From Exiguobacterium chiriqhucha RW-2 (GTDB lineage Bacteria > Bacillota > Bacilli > Exiguobacteriales > Exiguobacteriaceae), in contig NZ_ATCL01000014.1 in the NCBI RefSeq assembly GCF_000416965.1, forward strand, positions 124,001 to 188,000: DNA of 64,000 bases. The letters run 5' to 3'. The first letter of the stretch is position 1, and every line of letters starts with the position of its first letter. Of the stretch, positions 34,752 to 42,480 are shown piece by piece. A model generated the notes under the pieces. That model was given only the letters and a program-made list of their open reading frames with translations, was not told the origin of the DNA and made no database searches. The position numbers were made by a program, and so were the translations under genes.

Positions 34752-35214
34752 AATGGGTATAGGCGCGGATCCAAGTCGTCATATAAACGAGTGTCGAGAT
34801 GATCAGTGTCGAGGCGAGTGCGTAAATCGGATAAGCGGGGAGCGCGTTCTCGAACAGCGGATAAAACATGAATGACGCCATGAGGAGCGGCACAGTAATC
34901 CCGAACGAGACGTAGGCGGCTTTCGTCGCTTTCGCCGTGATGATCTGCTCGCGTTCGTCGACTTCGCTAAATTCTGTCATCCGGACCGACCATTGGCCAA
35001 AGCTTAAGTTTTGGTTCGGGCGTGTCTTGAACGAATAGATTGTCCAAATGATAAAGAAGCCGACTAACAGCAAGAGCGGCAATAAGTTAAACTCAATTTC
35101 GAATCGGTCGGTCTCAATGACGGTCGACACGTCAGACAAGAACGAACTGAACAGAAATGCCATCAGGACGTACAAGATGATGCTGGAGATGGATTGGATG
35201 ACGACGTGTTTCAA
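34750..35214 (-). CDS. Four-helix membrane protein paired with an XRE regulator
   Basis: A 154-residue membrane protein with two N-terminal helices, a charged loop (TRPNQNLSFGQWSVRMTEFSEVDEREQ) and two C-terminal helices. It starts with TTG inside the stop of the regulator gene (TTGA), after a GGAGGAAAC site, so the two are translationally coupled. Bacilli often carry such XRE-regulator/membrane-protein pairs of unknown function. The long open frame upstream of 35214 is only the antisense shadow of the regulator region. Confidence 0.8.
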   Translation of the reverse strand: MKHVVIQSISSIILYVLMAFLFSSFLSDVSTVIETDRFEIEFNLLPLLLLVGFFIIWTIYSFKTRPNQNLSFGQWSVRMTEFSEVDEREQIITAKATKAAYVSFGITVPLLMASFMFYPLFENALPAYPIYALASTLIISTLVYMTTWIRAYTH

Positions 35215-35420
35215 TTTGTTTCCTCCTCGATTGTGAAAATAGATTCGACCGGTTCCTCGAATACGCGGGCGATTTGCATCGCCAGCAGAAGCGACGGCGT
35301 GTAGCTCCCTTTTTCGAGCGAGATGATCGTCTGTCTCGTCACACCGACTTTGGCTGCCAAGTCGCCTTGGGTCAATTGATGCCGGGCCCGCAACTCTTTG
35401 ACGCGATTGATTAATGGCAT
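35211..35420 (-). CDS. Small XRE-family repressor
   Basis: A 69-residue Cro/CI-type helix-turn-helix protein (VKELRARHQLTQGDLAAKVGVTRQTI, then SLEKGSYTPSLLLAMQIA), with a short acidic tail. It consists of little more than the DNA-binding domain. GAGGTGGCGGC precedes the ATG. Two identical-type palindromes overlap its own promoter, so autorepression is likely. Its partner membrane protein overlaps the stop codon. Confidence 0.93.
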   Translation of the reverse strand: MPLINRVKELRARHQLTQGDLAAKVGVTRQTIISLEKGSYTPSLLLAMQIARVFEEPVESIFTIEEETN

Positions 35421-35450
35421 GCCGCCACCTCATTTCTTGTTTCTATCTTC

Positions 35451-35490
35451 AGTGTAAAGTAAACTTTACTTAATGTAAAGCTAACTTTAC
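35451..35490. promoter_or_regulatory. Promoter with two GTAAAG-N4-CTTTAC operators
   Basis: Palindromes at 35454-35469 and 35475-35490 are spaced 21 bases centre to centre, two helical turns on one face of the DNA. Leftward, TTTACA (35479-35474), 17 bases and TACACT (35456-35451) form the regulator's promoter; both boxes lie within or touch the operators. Rightward, TAACTT (35482-35487), 17 bases and TACAAT (35505-35510) could drive the dioxygenase gene, with its -35 inside the second palindrome. Confidence 0.78.
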
Positions 35491-35539
35491 TTATTTGTGG
35501 ATGGTACAATATAATCAAAGTTGAAAGGGGAGAAGTCGG

Positions 35540-36472
35540 ATGAAGGCGATTTTAGGACAACATCACGTATCGGCGATGACAGGGGACGCGTTGAAGAACT
35601 TGCGATTCTATACGGAGGTACTCGGGATGCGACTTGTCAAAAAGACGGTCAACCAAGACGATCCATCGATGTATCACTTGTTTTACGCAGATGAATCGGG
35701 GACACCGGGGACGGATTTGACGTTCTTCGAGCTGCCTTTTCTCGGGCAAACGTATAAAGGGTCGAGCAGCATCTCGCGGACAGCGCTTCGGGTGCCGGAC
35801 GGGGCATTGTCGTACTGGCTTGAGCGATTTTTCGAATTCGGTGTACTCCATGATCCGGTCGAGGAAGTGCTCGGTCGTCCGACGCTTTACTTCGAGGACG
35901 AGGAGGGGCAACGGCTCTGTCTCGTCGAGGGCGGATCAGGGACGCCGCGGAAAAACGGACCGGTGCCGGCAGACGTCGCCGTCTTCGGCCTCGGATTTAG
36001 CGAGTGGACGGTACGGCGAATTGAGAAGACGGAGCGGGTACTGACGGACGTGCTTGGTTATCGGTTCACGTCCGAGTTCGAACGGAACGGCCAATCGGTT
36101 CGTGTGTTCGAGACGGGGGACGGGGGTGTGGCGACCGAGATTCATCTCGTCGACCGTCCAGATTTACCGTCGGAGCGTCCAGGACGAGGCAGTGTCCACC
36201 ACATCGCGATCCGCGTCGAGGATGACGACGAGATGGCGCGTTGGGTCGAGCGGCTCGATTCATTCGGCATCAGTCATTCGGGCCTGATCGACCGTTATTA
36301 TTTCAAATCGATTTATTTCCGTGAGCTGAGCGGGATTTTAGTGGAACTCGCGACGGATGGCCCTGGATTTGCGACGGACGAACCAGTCGAGACGCTCGGA
36401 GAACGTTTGGCGCTACCACCGTTTCTTGAGCCACGACGAGCCGAGATTGAGGCCAAATTAAAACCGCTATAA
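35540..36472 (+). CDS. Ring-cleaving dioxygenase (MhqA/MhqO-like)
   Basis: A 310-residue protein with tandem VOC modules (LGQHHVSAMTGDALKNLRFYTEVLG and a second unit from about residue 145). Metal ligands His8 and His9 region, His in GRGSVHHIAIRV and Glu in GILVELATDGPGF fit extradiol dioxygenases. B. subtilis MhqA/MhqO are induced by quinones and help remove them. The AAAGGGGAGAAG site precedes the ATG. Its promoter abuts the operators of the divergent XRE gene. Confidence 0.9.
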   Translation: MKAILGQHHVSAMTGDALKNLRFYTEVLGMRLVKKTVNQDDPSMYHLFYADESGTPGTDLTFFELPFLGQTYKGSSSISRTALRVPDGALSYWLERFFEFGVLHDPVEEVLGRPTLYFEDEEGQRLCLVEGGSGTPRKNGPVPADVAVFGLGFSEWTVRRIEKTERVLTDVLGYRFTSEFERNGQSVRVFETGDGGVATEIHLVDRPDLPSERPGRGSVHHIAIRVEDDDEMARWVERLDSFGISHSGLIDRYYFKSIYFRELSGILVELATDGPGFATDEPVETLGERLALPPFLEPRRAEIEAKLKPL

Positions 36473-36477
36473 CAGAC

Positions 36478-36513
36478 AAACCCGACGGACTATTTCAGTC
36501 CGTCGGGTTTTGT
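36478..36513. terminator. Bidirectional terminator, dioxygenase / nsrR
   Basis: AAACCCGACGGACT (36478-36491) pairs with AGTCCGTCGGGTTT (36497-36510), then T run; the nsrR stop lies in the right arm. Confidence 0.88.
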
Positions 36514-36935
36514 ATGCCTAGCAACATAGCCAGTTCGTTCGTCCGGTTGGCGACGAGGTCGGCAATCGTATAGCGATCGAGCACATGCAGGAACGCGAGC
36601 ATCGCCTCGTTCAAGACGCTCCGCAAATCGCATGCGGGTGCGATGACACATCGTCCTTCGCCGAAACATTCGACGAGCTCGAACGGTTCCATCGTCCGGA
36701 CGACGTCGCCGACGTTGATGTCCTCCATCGGTCGGGCGAGCCGGAAGCCGCCACCACGGCCGCGCACCGATTCGAGATACCCATGCTTGCCGAGCTCATA
36801 GACGACTTTCATGACGTGGTTCTTTGAAATCTGATATTGGTCCGCCACTTCTTGAATCGTCACGAGACGATGGGAGAACGTGGCGCTATACATGAGTGTT
36901 CGGAGTGCGTAATCGCACGTTTGCGTGAGCCGCAT
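36495..36935 (-). CDS. nsrR: Rrf2-family nitric oxide sensor NsrR
   Basis: NsrR is an iron-sulfur repressor that releases DNA when nitric oxide attacks its cluster. The 146-residue protein has an N-terminal winged helix (ISKNHVMKVVYELGKHGYL, GRGGGFRLA) and the three cluster cysteines Cys90, Cys96 and Cys102 in ECFGEGRCVIAPACDL, the NsrR spacing. Its divergent neighbour hmp is the classic target, and an inverted repeat lies in the hmp promoter. Confidence 0.95.
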   Translation of the reverse strand: MRLTQTCDYALRTLMYSATFSHRLVTIQEVADQYQISKNHVMKVVYELGKHGYLESVRGRGGGFRLARPMEDINVGDVVRTMEPFELVECFGEGRCVIAPACDLRSVLNEAMLAFLHVLDRYTIADLVANRTNELAMLLGIQNPTD

Positions 36936-37031
36936 GTTGTTTCACCTCTTATCCGTTCATTGTACAAGACATCGTCTGAAAGCGCGATGATGGAAGATGT
37001 GAAAAAAGCGTGGCGGATTCAAGGCGGAAAT

Positions 37032-37061
37032 TTGAACTTATATTTAAACAAGTATTTTATA
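37032..37061 (+). promoter_or_regulatory. hmp promoter with candidate NsrR operator
   Basis: TTGAAC (37032-37037) and TTTATA (37056-37061, 18-base spacer) form a promoter. Between them lies the imperfect dyad ACTT-N10-AAGT (37036-37053) with an AT-rich centre, similar in layout to NsrR sites. Repressor bound here would cover the spacer. Confidence 0.6.
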
Positions 37062-37124
37062 TATTGCTTTTGAAGTGACTTACCTCACATAATGAACATG
37101 AACTTTCAAAAAGGGGGAAACAAA

Positions 37125-38225
37125 ATGTTAGATCAACAAACCATGGATATCGTCAAAGCAACCGCACCGGTCTTGAAAGACCACGGTGTCGCTATCACGA
37201 GTCACTTCTATAAGCGCATGTTCGAAAACAACCCAGAAGTCCGTCAATTCTTCAACCATACGAACCAAAAACGCGGTCGTCAGCCAGAGGCGCTCGCCAA
37301 CGCCGTCTATGCGGCAGCCGTCCATATCGATCGTCTCGAAGCGATCCTTCCGGCCATCCAACCGGCACTTCATAAACATAAGAGCTTGAACATCCGGCCA
37401 GAACATTATCCGATTGTCGGACAAAACTTACTCGGCGCGATTCAAGACGTGCTCGGTGAAGCAGCGACGCCGGATATCATCGACGCTTGGGCGAAAGCAT
37501 ACGGTGTCATCGCCGACGTCTTCATCTCGCTTGAGAAACAAATGTACGATGATGCACCATGGATCGGTTTCAAACCGTTCACGGTTGCTGAAGTGATTGA
37601 AGACACACCGGAAGTGAAACGATTCCACATCAAAGCGAACGACGGCGTCGTCGGGATGGCCATCCCAGGTCAATACATCTCGGTTCAAGCCCGTATTGCT
37701 GGGGAAGACATCTTGCACCATCGCCAATATAGCGTCGTCGAGACGACAGAAGACGGCTACTGGATTGCTCCGAAGGCGGAAGGTCTCGTCTCAAACTGGC
37801 TCCATGAGCAGACGGTCGGTACGGAGATTCCAGTGAGTGCCCCAGCTGGCGAATTCGTGCTCGAAGCATCGGATCGTCCGCTCACACTCGTCGCTGGCGG
37901 GATTGGCATCACACCGCTCTTCAACATGGCGAAAACGGCACTCGGTCAAGGCCGTTCGGTCACGTTGCTCCATGCTGTCCGCAGCACGAACCTCCGTCCG
38001 CTCGGTGAAGAGCTCGATGAACTTGTGAACGCTGGTCTCCAGCTCATCACACACGTCGATGACGTATCAGGTTGCATGAGTGCGACACAACTCGAAGCAC
38101 TTGATGTCGAGGGACACGACGTCTACACGTGCGGTCCGACCGCGATGATGGAGACGGTCGTCCAAACGATTCCACAAGCCCGTTACGAGTTCTTCGGTCC
38201 ATCAGCCGTACTCGCTAGAGCATAA
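37125..38225 (+). CDS. hmp: Flavohemoprotein, nitric oxide dioxygenase
   Basis: Hmp oxidises nitric oxide to nitrate with O2 and NAD(P)H. The 366-residue protein has an N-terminal globin (proximal heme ligand His85 in ALHKHKSL) and an FAD-binding domain with HHRQYSVVE. The NAD-binding domain follows (VAGGIGITPLFNMAKTAL, YTCGPTAMM). It is somewhat shorter than the usual 400, mostly in the reductase part. The start at 37125 follows AAAGGGGGAAAC; an upstream ATG at 37092 lies too near the promoter. Divergent nsrR is the probable controller. Confidence 0.96.
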   Translation: MLDQQTMDIVKATAPVLKDHGVAITSHFYKRMFENNPEVRQFFNHTNQKRGRQPEALANAVYAAAVHIDRLEAILPAIQPALHKHKSLNIRPEHYPIVGQNLLGAIQDVLGEAATPDIIDAWAKAYGVIADVFISLEKQMYDDAPWIGFKPFTVAEVIEDTPEVKRFHIKANDGVVGMAIPGQYISVQARIAGEDILHHRQYSVVETTEDGYWIAPKAEGLVSNWLHEQTVGTEIPVSAPAGEFVLEASDRPLTLVAGGIGITPLFNMAKTALGQGRSVTLLHAVRSTNLRPLGEELDELVNAGLQLITHVDDVSGCMSATQLEALDVEGHDVYTCGPTAMMETVVQTIPQARYEFFGPSAVLARA

Positions 38226-38228
38226 GAA

Positions 38229-38289
38229 AGGACGACTGCGAAAACAGTCGTCGTATCACCGCAGACCGGTTATCGGTTTGCGGTTTTTA
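38229..38289 (+). terminator. Double hairpin terminator of hmp
   Basis: A first hairpin GACGACTG/CAGTCGTC (38231-38252) is followed by ACCGCAGACCG/CGGTTTGCGGT (38258-38284) with TTTTT. The second hairpin may also end the convergent gene. Confidence 0.82.
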
Positions 38290-38835
38290 TAGTTGCTCAG
38301 CGTGGATCACGTTTTTGTCGCGGTCGAGCGTTTCGATTGTCCAGTCGCCAAGTAGCGTCTTCTCTAGAGTAATCAAGTAAGTCCTGATATATCCTTCGTC
38401 TCGAGGATCGTTGACCATGTAGGTTTTACTCCAATCGGAATTCTGTAACCGCAAGTACACGACGTCTTCGGGTTGATTGTTCAACCGAACCCCAAGGTAT
38501 TCGTCTGTTCCATTGCCAAGATGAGCCCAGTCGAATGGTGTTTCTTCAATTGTGTCACGGGTCGAGCTACTAAACTCACCGTTCGTTTTCATGATGCCTA
38601 GACCGAGAATCGTGTCGTCTGCGTTCGTGAATAGCGTGACGGTCGATCCTTCTAATTTATGGTATTCGTAAGCAGACCACCCTTGGGCAGTCATCTGGTC
38701 GTTCAATTCTTGTTGTACCTGTTCGGATGCTTGCTTTTCTTGTACATCGTTATACGATTGGATTCCGGCGGTCACGGAAATGGTGATGACGGTGAGCATT
38801 CCCAGTAGCAAGATTAAAAATCCACGTGCAGACAT
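38287..38835 (-). CDS. Membrane-anchored protein of unknown function
   Basis: A 182-residue protein with one N-terminal membrane helix (GFLILLLGMLTVITISVTAGI), a Gln/Glu-rich stretch, then an extracellular domain rich in Tyr, Asp and Asn with no motif that I recognise. GGAGGGACGAA precedes the ATG. It is separated from the upstream DUF350 operon by a hairpin that sits almost on its ribosome site, so it may be expressed by read-through or from a promoter inside that hairpin. Confidence 0.75.
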   Translation of the reverse strand: MSARGFLILLLGMLTVITISVTAGIQSYNDVQEKQASEQVQQELNDQMTAQGWSAYEYHKLEGSTVTLFTNADDTILGLGIMKTNGEFSSSTRDTIEETPFDWAHLGNGTDEYLGVRLNNQPEDVVYLRLQNSDWSKTYMVNDPRDEGYIRTYLITLEKTLLGDWTIETLDRDKNVIHAEQL

Positions 38836-38854
38836 TTCGTCCCTCCTTTATAGC

Positions 38855-38891
38855 AACAGCCCATGCCTCAATCCTGAGCGCATGGGCTGTT
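38855..38891 (-). terminator. Hairpin between the DUF350 operon and the next gene
   Basis: AACAGCCCATGC (38855-38866) / GCATGGGCTGTT (38880-38891) with an inner CTCA/TGAG stem. Read leftward it lacks a real T run (TTGCTATAAAGG follows), so it may be a weak terminator or an RNA-processing signal. Confidence 0.6.
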
Positions 38892-38894
38892 TGA

Positions 38895-39308
38895 TTAGTA
38901 CGTCAAGCTCGCGGCGACGATGATGCCGACGACGAGTGAGGCGGAGAAAAGGCTGATCCCGATGGCGAGGTTGCCATTCTCAACTTCTTTCTCTAAGTTC
39001 ACGCCTGGTGTCAGGACGTATTCAAATGTCCAGAAGGCGAGCACTTGGGCAAGAATCCCGACGAGTCCCCAGATGAAGGCGTCGAGCAGGTTGACGCTGT
39101 TCGCCCACACCGTGTAGATGACGATGGCGAGTCCGATCGCTTTCCCCCAAAGTTTCAAGGCGACGGCGACGTTACCTTCTTTAATCAATTTGCGTTCCGA
39201 ATACTTCGTCGTAAGGGCGAAGACGACGAGTCCGGCTAAAATCAGGCCAAACCCTGTGCCGAGGTGAGCGAGGAAGCTCAAGATGGAATCGAGCGTGATG
39301 AACGTCAT
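38895..39308 (-). CDS. DUF350 membrane protein (YjfL-like)
   Basis: A 137-residue protein with four membrane helices in two related halves, the DUF350 layout (LIKEGNVAVALKLWGKAIGLAI and ENGNLAIGISLFSASLVVGI each carry the N-x-A-x-A helix). Its ATG overlaps the stop of the ATP-grasp gene by four bases. DUF350 proteins are regularly found with glutathionylspermidine-synthase-like ligases, as in E. coli yjfKLMC, but their activity is unknown. Confidence 0.9.
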   Translation of the reverse strand: MTFITLDSILSFLAHLGTGFGLILAGLVVFALTTKYSERKLIKEGNVAVALKLWGKAIGLAIVIYTVWANSVNLLDAFIWGLVGILAQVLAFWTFEYVLTPGVNLEKEVENGNLAIGISLFSASLVVGIIVAASLTY

Positions 39309-40528
39309 AAGTTATTCTCCTTTGTTGTGCCGATGGCTAAGTAGTAAGACTGGTTATTCGTAATCATGCTGCCGGCGCGGACGCCGAGGGCGGACGGATG
39401 GCCGTTCAAGCAAAAACAGCCGACCATGTAGTGCGTCTCGAGCGGACCGTTGACCGTGTTCGTCAGACGGGTCGGCAGCTCGATGAACTGTTGATACACC
39501 GCGGTCTCGTCCGCGTACGTCTGGAGTGTCTCTTTATGAAACGGGACACCGGCTTGGTCGTAGAGGATGACCGAGTCGCCTTCCCGGCCGAAGGCGGGCT
39601 TTTGCACGTACGCGCTCTGGCCGATAAACGGATCAGGCTCGAGATACGTCGGTAAAAAATAAGTCTCGATGATGGAACGTTCCGCTTCGTCGAAATATGT
39701 ATCGGCCTCATACAGTTCCCAAATGAGCGCTTGGACGCCTTTAGACTGCATGAGAAACGCCGAGAGCGGATTGAGTACCGAAACGCGTTTGGCTGCGTTT
39801 AGTTCGAGCAGGCGGATGCCGATTAAATCACCATTGGGTGCCCGGTCGTCGACCAGATGCTCGATCGGGTACGTCTGACGATATAACACGTCGACTTTTT
39901 CCCTGGACGGTGTGAAGACCCCGTCCGCATCGACGAGCAATCGGTCGAGCGGGACGAATTCGGACGGCAAATCGAGCGTCTCTTGAAGGAAGCGCGTCGT
40001 CCATTTGTCCTCGATGTTGTCATCGTGGGCCGTAAAGACGATTTTCGGTGTCCCGTCCCGACCGAGTCGTTGCCACGCTGCGATGACGGCTTTTCGAAGT
40101 TCGGCCTTGAGCTCTTCGGTCGACGCCGCGTTCGGGTCGTCGAGCCCGAATTCTGTCGTCACATAGCCATTCACATCGAACAGTTCTTTGATGAACGTCG
40201 GTGTATCGGCATTGAATTCCATCAACTTGATGGTGCCGTCTTTGACGATCCAGTCATAGCGACCGATAATCGTCTCTTGCGGGATCGCCTTGTCGCGCAG
40301 GAACGGTAGGCTCGCCTCAGGGTAACCGAGCAAGCGGAGTGTATCGTCCGGGAGGGTGCGCAATAGGCGGTTCGTCTTGCGGAAAATCGAATCGACGTCA
40401 CGCGTCGCTTCCCGAATCTGTCTCACCGCGTCATCCGACAGGGCGAGACAGTCGTAAAGGGCGTACTCCTCGTCGTTCAAGTCAGGCCAAAAGAAAGGGA
40501 TTTGGCCAAACAGTGCGTCTCGCTTCAT
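39305..40528 (-). CDS. Glutathionylspermidine-synthase-like ATP-grasp ligase (YjfC/YgiC type)
   Basis: A 407-residue protein matching the C-terminal synthetase half of glutathionylspermidine synthase: FGQIPFFWPDLNDEEYALYD, IGRYDWIVKDGTIKLMEFNADTP split around the ATP site, and KPAFGREGDSVIL. There is no amidase half. Stand-alone members are predicted to ligate an unknown peptide or amine. It overlaps both neighbours by four bases, so lipoprotein, ligase and DUF350 protein should be made together. The window also encodes GshAB, so glutathione is probably available as a substrate. Confidence 0.9.
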   Translation of the reverse strand: MKRDALFGQIPFFWPDLNDEEYALYDCLALSDDAVRQIREATRDVDSIFRKTNRLLRTLPDDTLRLLGYPEASLPFLRDKAIPQETIIGRYDWIVKDGTIKLMEFNADTPTFIKELFDVNGYVTTEFGLDDPNAASTEELKAELRKAVIAAWQRLGRDGTPKIVFTAHDDNIEDKWTTRFLQETLDLPSEFVPLDRLLVDADGVFTPSREKVDVLYRQTYPIEHLVDDRAPNGDLIGIRLLELNAAKRVSVLNPLSAFLMQSKGVQALIWELYEADTYFDEAERSIIETYFLPTYLEPDPFIGQSAYVQKPAFGREGDSVILYDQAGVPFHKETLQTYADETAVYQQFIELPTRLTNTVNGPLETHYMVGCFCLNGHPSALGVRAGSMITNNQSYYLAIGTTKENNL

Positions 40529-40890
40529 CCCCCAAAGCCGCCTTTTGAACCGCTACCGAGTCCCGAGTTGGAGCCTGAGTTTGATTTGTTCGGGGTGATG
40601 CTGCTGGCGCCACCGTTCGAGCGGTAATTTTTATATGCCGAGGAGTTCTTCAATGCACTCTTTGAATTGAACAGGCTACCGAGTAAGAAGAAGCTCCCGA
40701 AGTGAGGGGAGCGATCATCGTCACAGTAATATGACTCCGTCTCATCATCCCAGTCCCAATCGTCGCATTCATAGCCGGTCGGTTCTTCCGGTAACGTCGC
40801 TTGTTCTGTTTCGTCGGTGCCGCAAGCGGCTAACGATGCGGTCAAGACAGCAGCCGACAGACCGCTCAAGATTTTTTTGCTTGTCTTCAT
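40525..40890 (-). CDS. Small acidic lipoprotein with Gly/Ser-rich tail
   Basis: A 121-residue protein with signal peptide and lipobox LAAC (Cys23). An acidic, Trp- and Cys-containing segment follows (YECDDWDWDDETESYYCDDD), then a Ser/Asn/Gly-rich tail ending GSKGGFGG. The two cysteines could form a disulfide. Its place in the overlapping operon parallels the YjfM-type lipoprotein of E. coli yjfKLMC; no sequence-level identity is claimed. Confidence 0.82.
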   Translation of the reverse strand: MKTSKKILSGLSAAVLTASLAACGTDETEQATLPEEPTGYECDDWDWDDETESYYCDDDRSPHFGSFFLLGSLFNSKSALKNSSAYKNYRSNGGASSITPNKSNSGSNSGLGSGSKGGFGG

Positions 40891-41345
40891 GTTGATTCCT
40901 CCAATGTATAACCTGTAGGGGTGACGTAAATGACATAGACGCCACGATCTTCGTCCGTCTCGGCCGAGTCGCGCTCATATTCTTTGCCGGCGACGTACAA
41001 ATACTGACTGCCGAGCATGGCGAGTGCGTCGAGATGCCGATCGACGTAATACGCCTCGAGCATCGGGTTGTCGAACCGGTCGTCGAGCGTCCGGATCTCG
41101 ACTTTAATGTCGGTCGTCTCGTGCTTGTCGACGGGGCCTTCCGTGTAGCGGTCGACGTAAATCAAGAAATATTGCTCGCCTTCAAGCGCCGATGAGCGCT
41201 GTTTGTAGGTCATGCCGTCCTTGACGAAAAATTCGCATTCGCGGCGGGCGAGTACTTCATCGAGGCCGAGCGATGTATAATGGTAGAGTGGCTCGAATGA
41301 AAGTTCATTTTTATAAAGTCGATATTCCAAAACGATTGAGTTCAT
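40887..41345 (-). CDS. First gene of the DUF350/ATP-grasp unit, unknown protein
   Basis: A 152-residue soluble, acidic protein rich in Tyr and Glu (MNSIVLEYRLYKNELSFEPLY at the start). No membrane segment or known motif. Mostly alternating strands are suggested by the sequence. It overlaps the lipoprotein gene by four bases and leads the operon; a K+ channel gene diverges from it. I do not recognise the family. Confidence 0.8.
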   Translation of the reverse strand: MNSIVLEYRLYKNELSFEPLYHYTSLGLDEVLARRECEFFVKDGMTYKQRSSALEGEQYFLIYVDRYTEGPVDKHETTDIKVEIRTLDDRFDNPMLEAYYVDRHLDALAMLGSQYLYVAGKEYERDSAETDEDRGVYVIYVTPTGYTLEEST

Positions 41346-41448
41346 GACGTCGTCCTTTCTTTTTTCTTTCTATACGGAACCGAACGTAAGGTGGTTTCGT
41401 AAATCAAGTAAGTTGTCTCTAGTATATAGGAAAAGGAGGGGTTTTTCT

Positions 41449-42480
41449 GTGCATATCTTTTTTCGTGTCTGGCGCGGGTTATCGAAATTATCGTTTTTGA
41501 ACGTCGTCCTGGCATCGCTCGTCATCATCTTGACGGGTACCGTCCTCGGGTTTGTGCTCGAGCCGGAGACGTTCCCGTCGATGTTCGACTCATTCTGGTG
41601 GACGATGACGACGCTCACGACCGTCGGATACGGTGACTTTTTCCCGACATCGGTCGCGGGACGTTGGCTCGGGATTTTCTTGTTCCTGTTCGGGATCGGG
41701 ATTATCGGGGCGTTGATTGGAAAACTCGTTGAAGTCGGTGCGACGTTTCAACGGTTAAAACGGGAGGGGAAGTTAGTGTATCGAGGAGAAGGGCATTACG
41801 TCTATATCGGCTGGTCGCCGAAGACGAAAAAGGCAATTGATGAAGTGCTCGTCTATGAGCCAAAGGCTGAGATCGTCTTAATCGATCAGGTGAAGGAAGA
41901 ACCGTACGACCACGACAACGTCCACTTCGTCCACGGTGACGCGTCGGATGAGGCCGTACTCTTGCAGGCCAATATTTTAAAGGCGCGCCGGGTCGCCATC
42001 TTCGCGGATGCCCGCATCACGGAGACACTCCTCGCCGACGGGAAATCATTGCTCATCGCGTCAGCGGTCGAAGCGCTCTCGTCTGAACGCGGCGTCGATT
42101 TGCATACGGTCGTCGAGGTGTGCGAAGAACGGAACATCTCGAAATTCAAACACGTCCGAATCGACGACTTTATTCTCGCGAACGACTCGGTGTCACTCCT
42201 CATGGCGAAAGCGACGCTGCAGCCGGGGACGACATCGATTTTCCGTCAGCTGCTTAGTAAACAGTCAGGCGGCAACATCCAGGCGCTCGCACCGAAACCG
42301 GAATGGACGACCATCCAGGACGCTGCGGAAAGCTTGTTGCATCAAGGCGTCACGTTAATCGCCGTCAACGACCGTCTCGATTACGCGACGGTGCTCGATA
42401 CACCGCTTCAGGCGAGCGATATGCTTTACATCGTCTGTCACGATGACTCGTGGGAGCGACTGAACCAAGGAGGAATTTGA
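41449..42480 (+). CDS. Two-helix K+ channel with TrkA-N (RCK) domain
   Basis: A 343-residue channel subunit. Two membrane helices flank the selectivity filter TVGYGD (residues 58-63). A cytoplasmic Rossmann-type RCK domain begins at about residue 125 (HYVYIGWSPKTKKAIDEVLVY). It resembles MthK and B. subtilis YugO. The GTG at 41449 follows AAAAGGAGGGG; the frame runs upstream across the promoter region but has no ribosome site there. It diverges from the DUF350/ATP-grasp operon, a recurrent neighbourhood, and overlaps the next gene by one base (TGATG). Confidence 0.93.
   Translation: MHIFFRVWRGLSKLSFLNVVLASLVIILTGTVLGFVLEPETFPSMFDSFWWTMTTLTTVGYGDFFPTSVAGRWLGIFLFLFGIGIIGALIGKLVEVGATFQRLKREGKLVYRGEGHYVYIGWSPKTKKAIDEVLVYEPKAEIVLIDQVKEEPYDHDNVHFVHGDASDEAVLLQANILKARRVAIFADARITETLLADGKSLLIASAVEALSSERGVDLHTVVEVCEERNISKFKHVRIDDFILANDSVSLLMAKATLQPGTTSIFRQLLSKQSGGNIQALAPKPEWTTIQDAAESLLHQGVTLIAVNDRLDYATVLDTPLQASDMLYIVCHDDSWERLNQGGI

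Noticed and set aside
34750-35433. 227-residue version of the membrane protein on the minus strand
   Set aside because: The first 73 codons overlap the regulator gene in another frame; the TTGA junction with a GGAGG site marks the true start at 35214.
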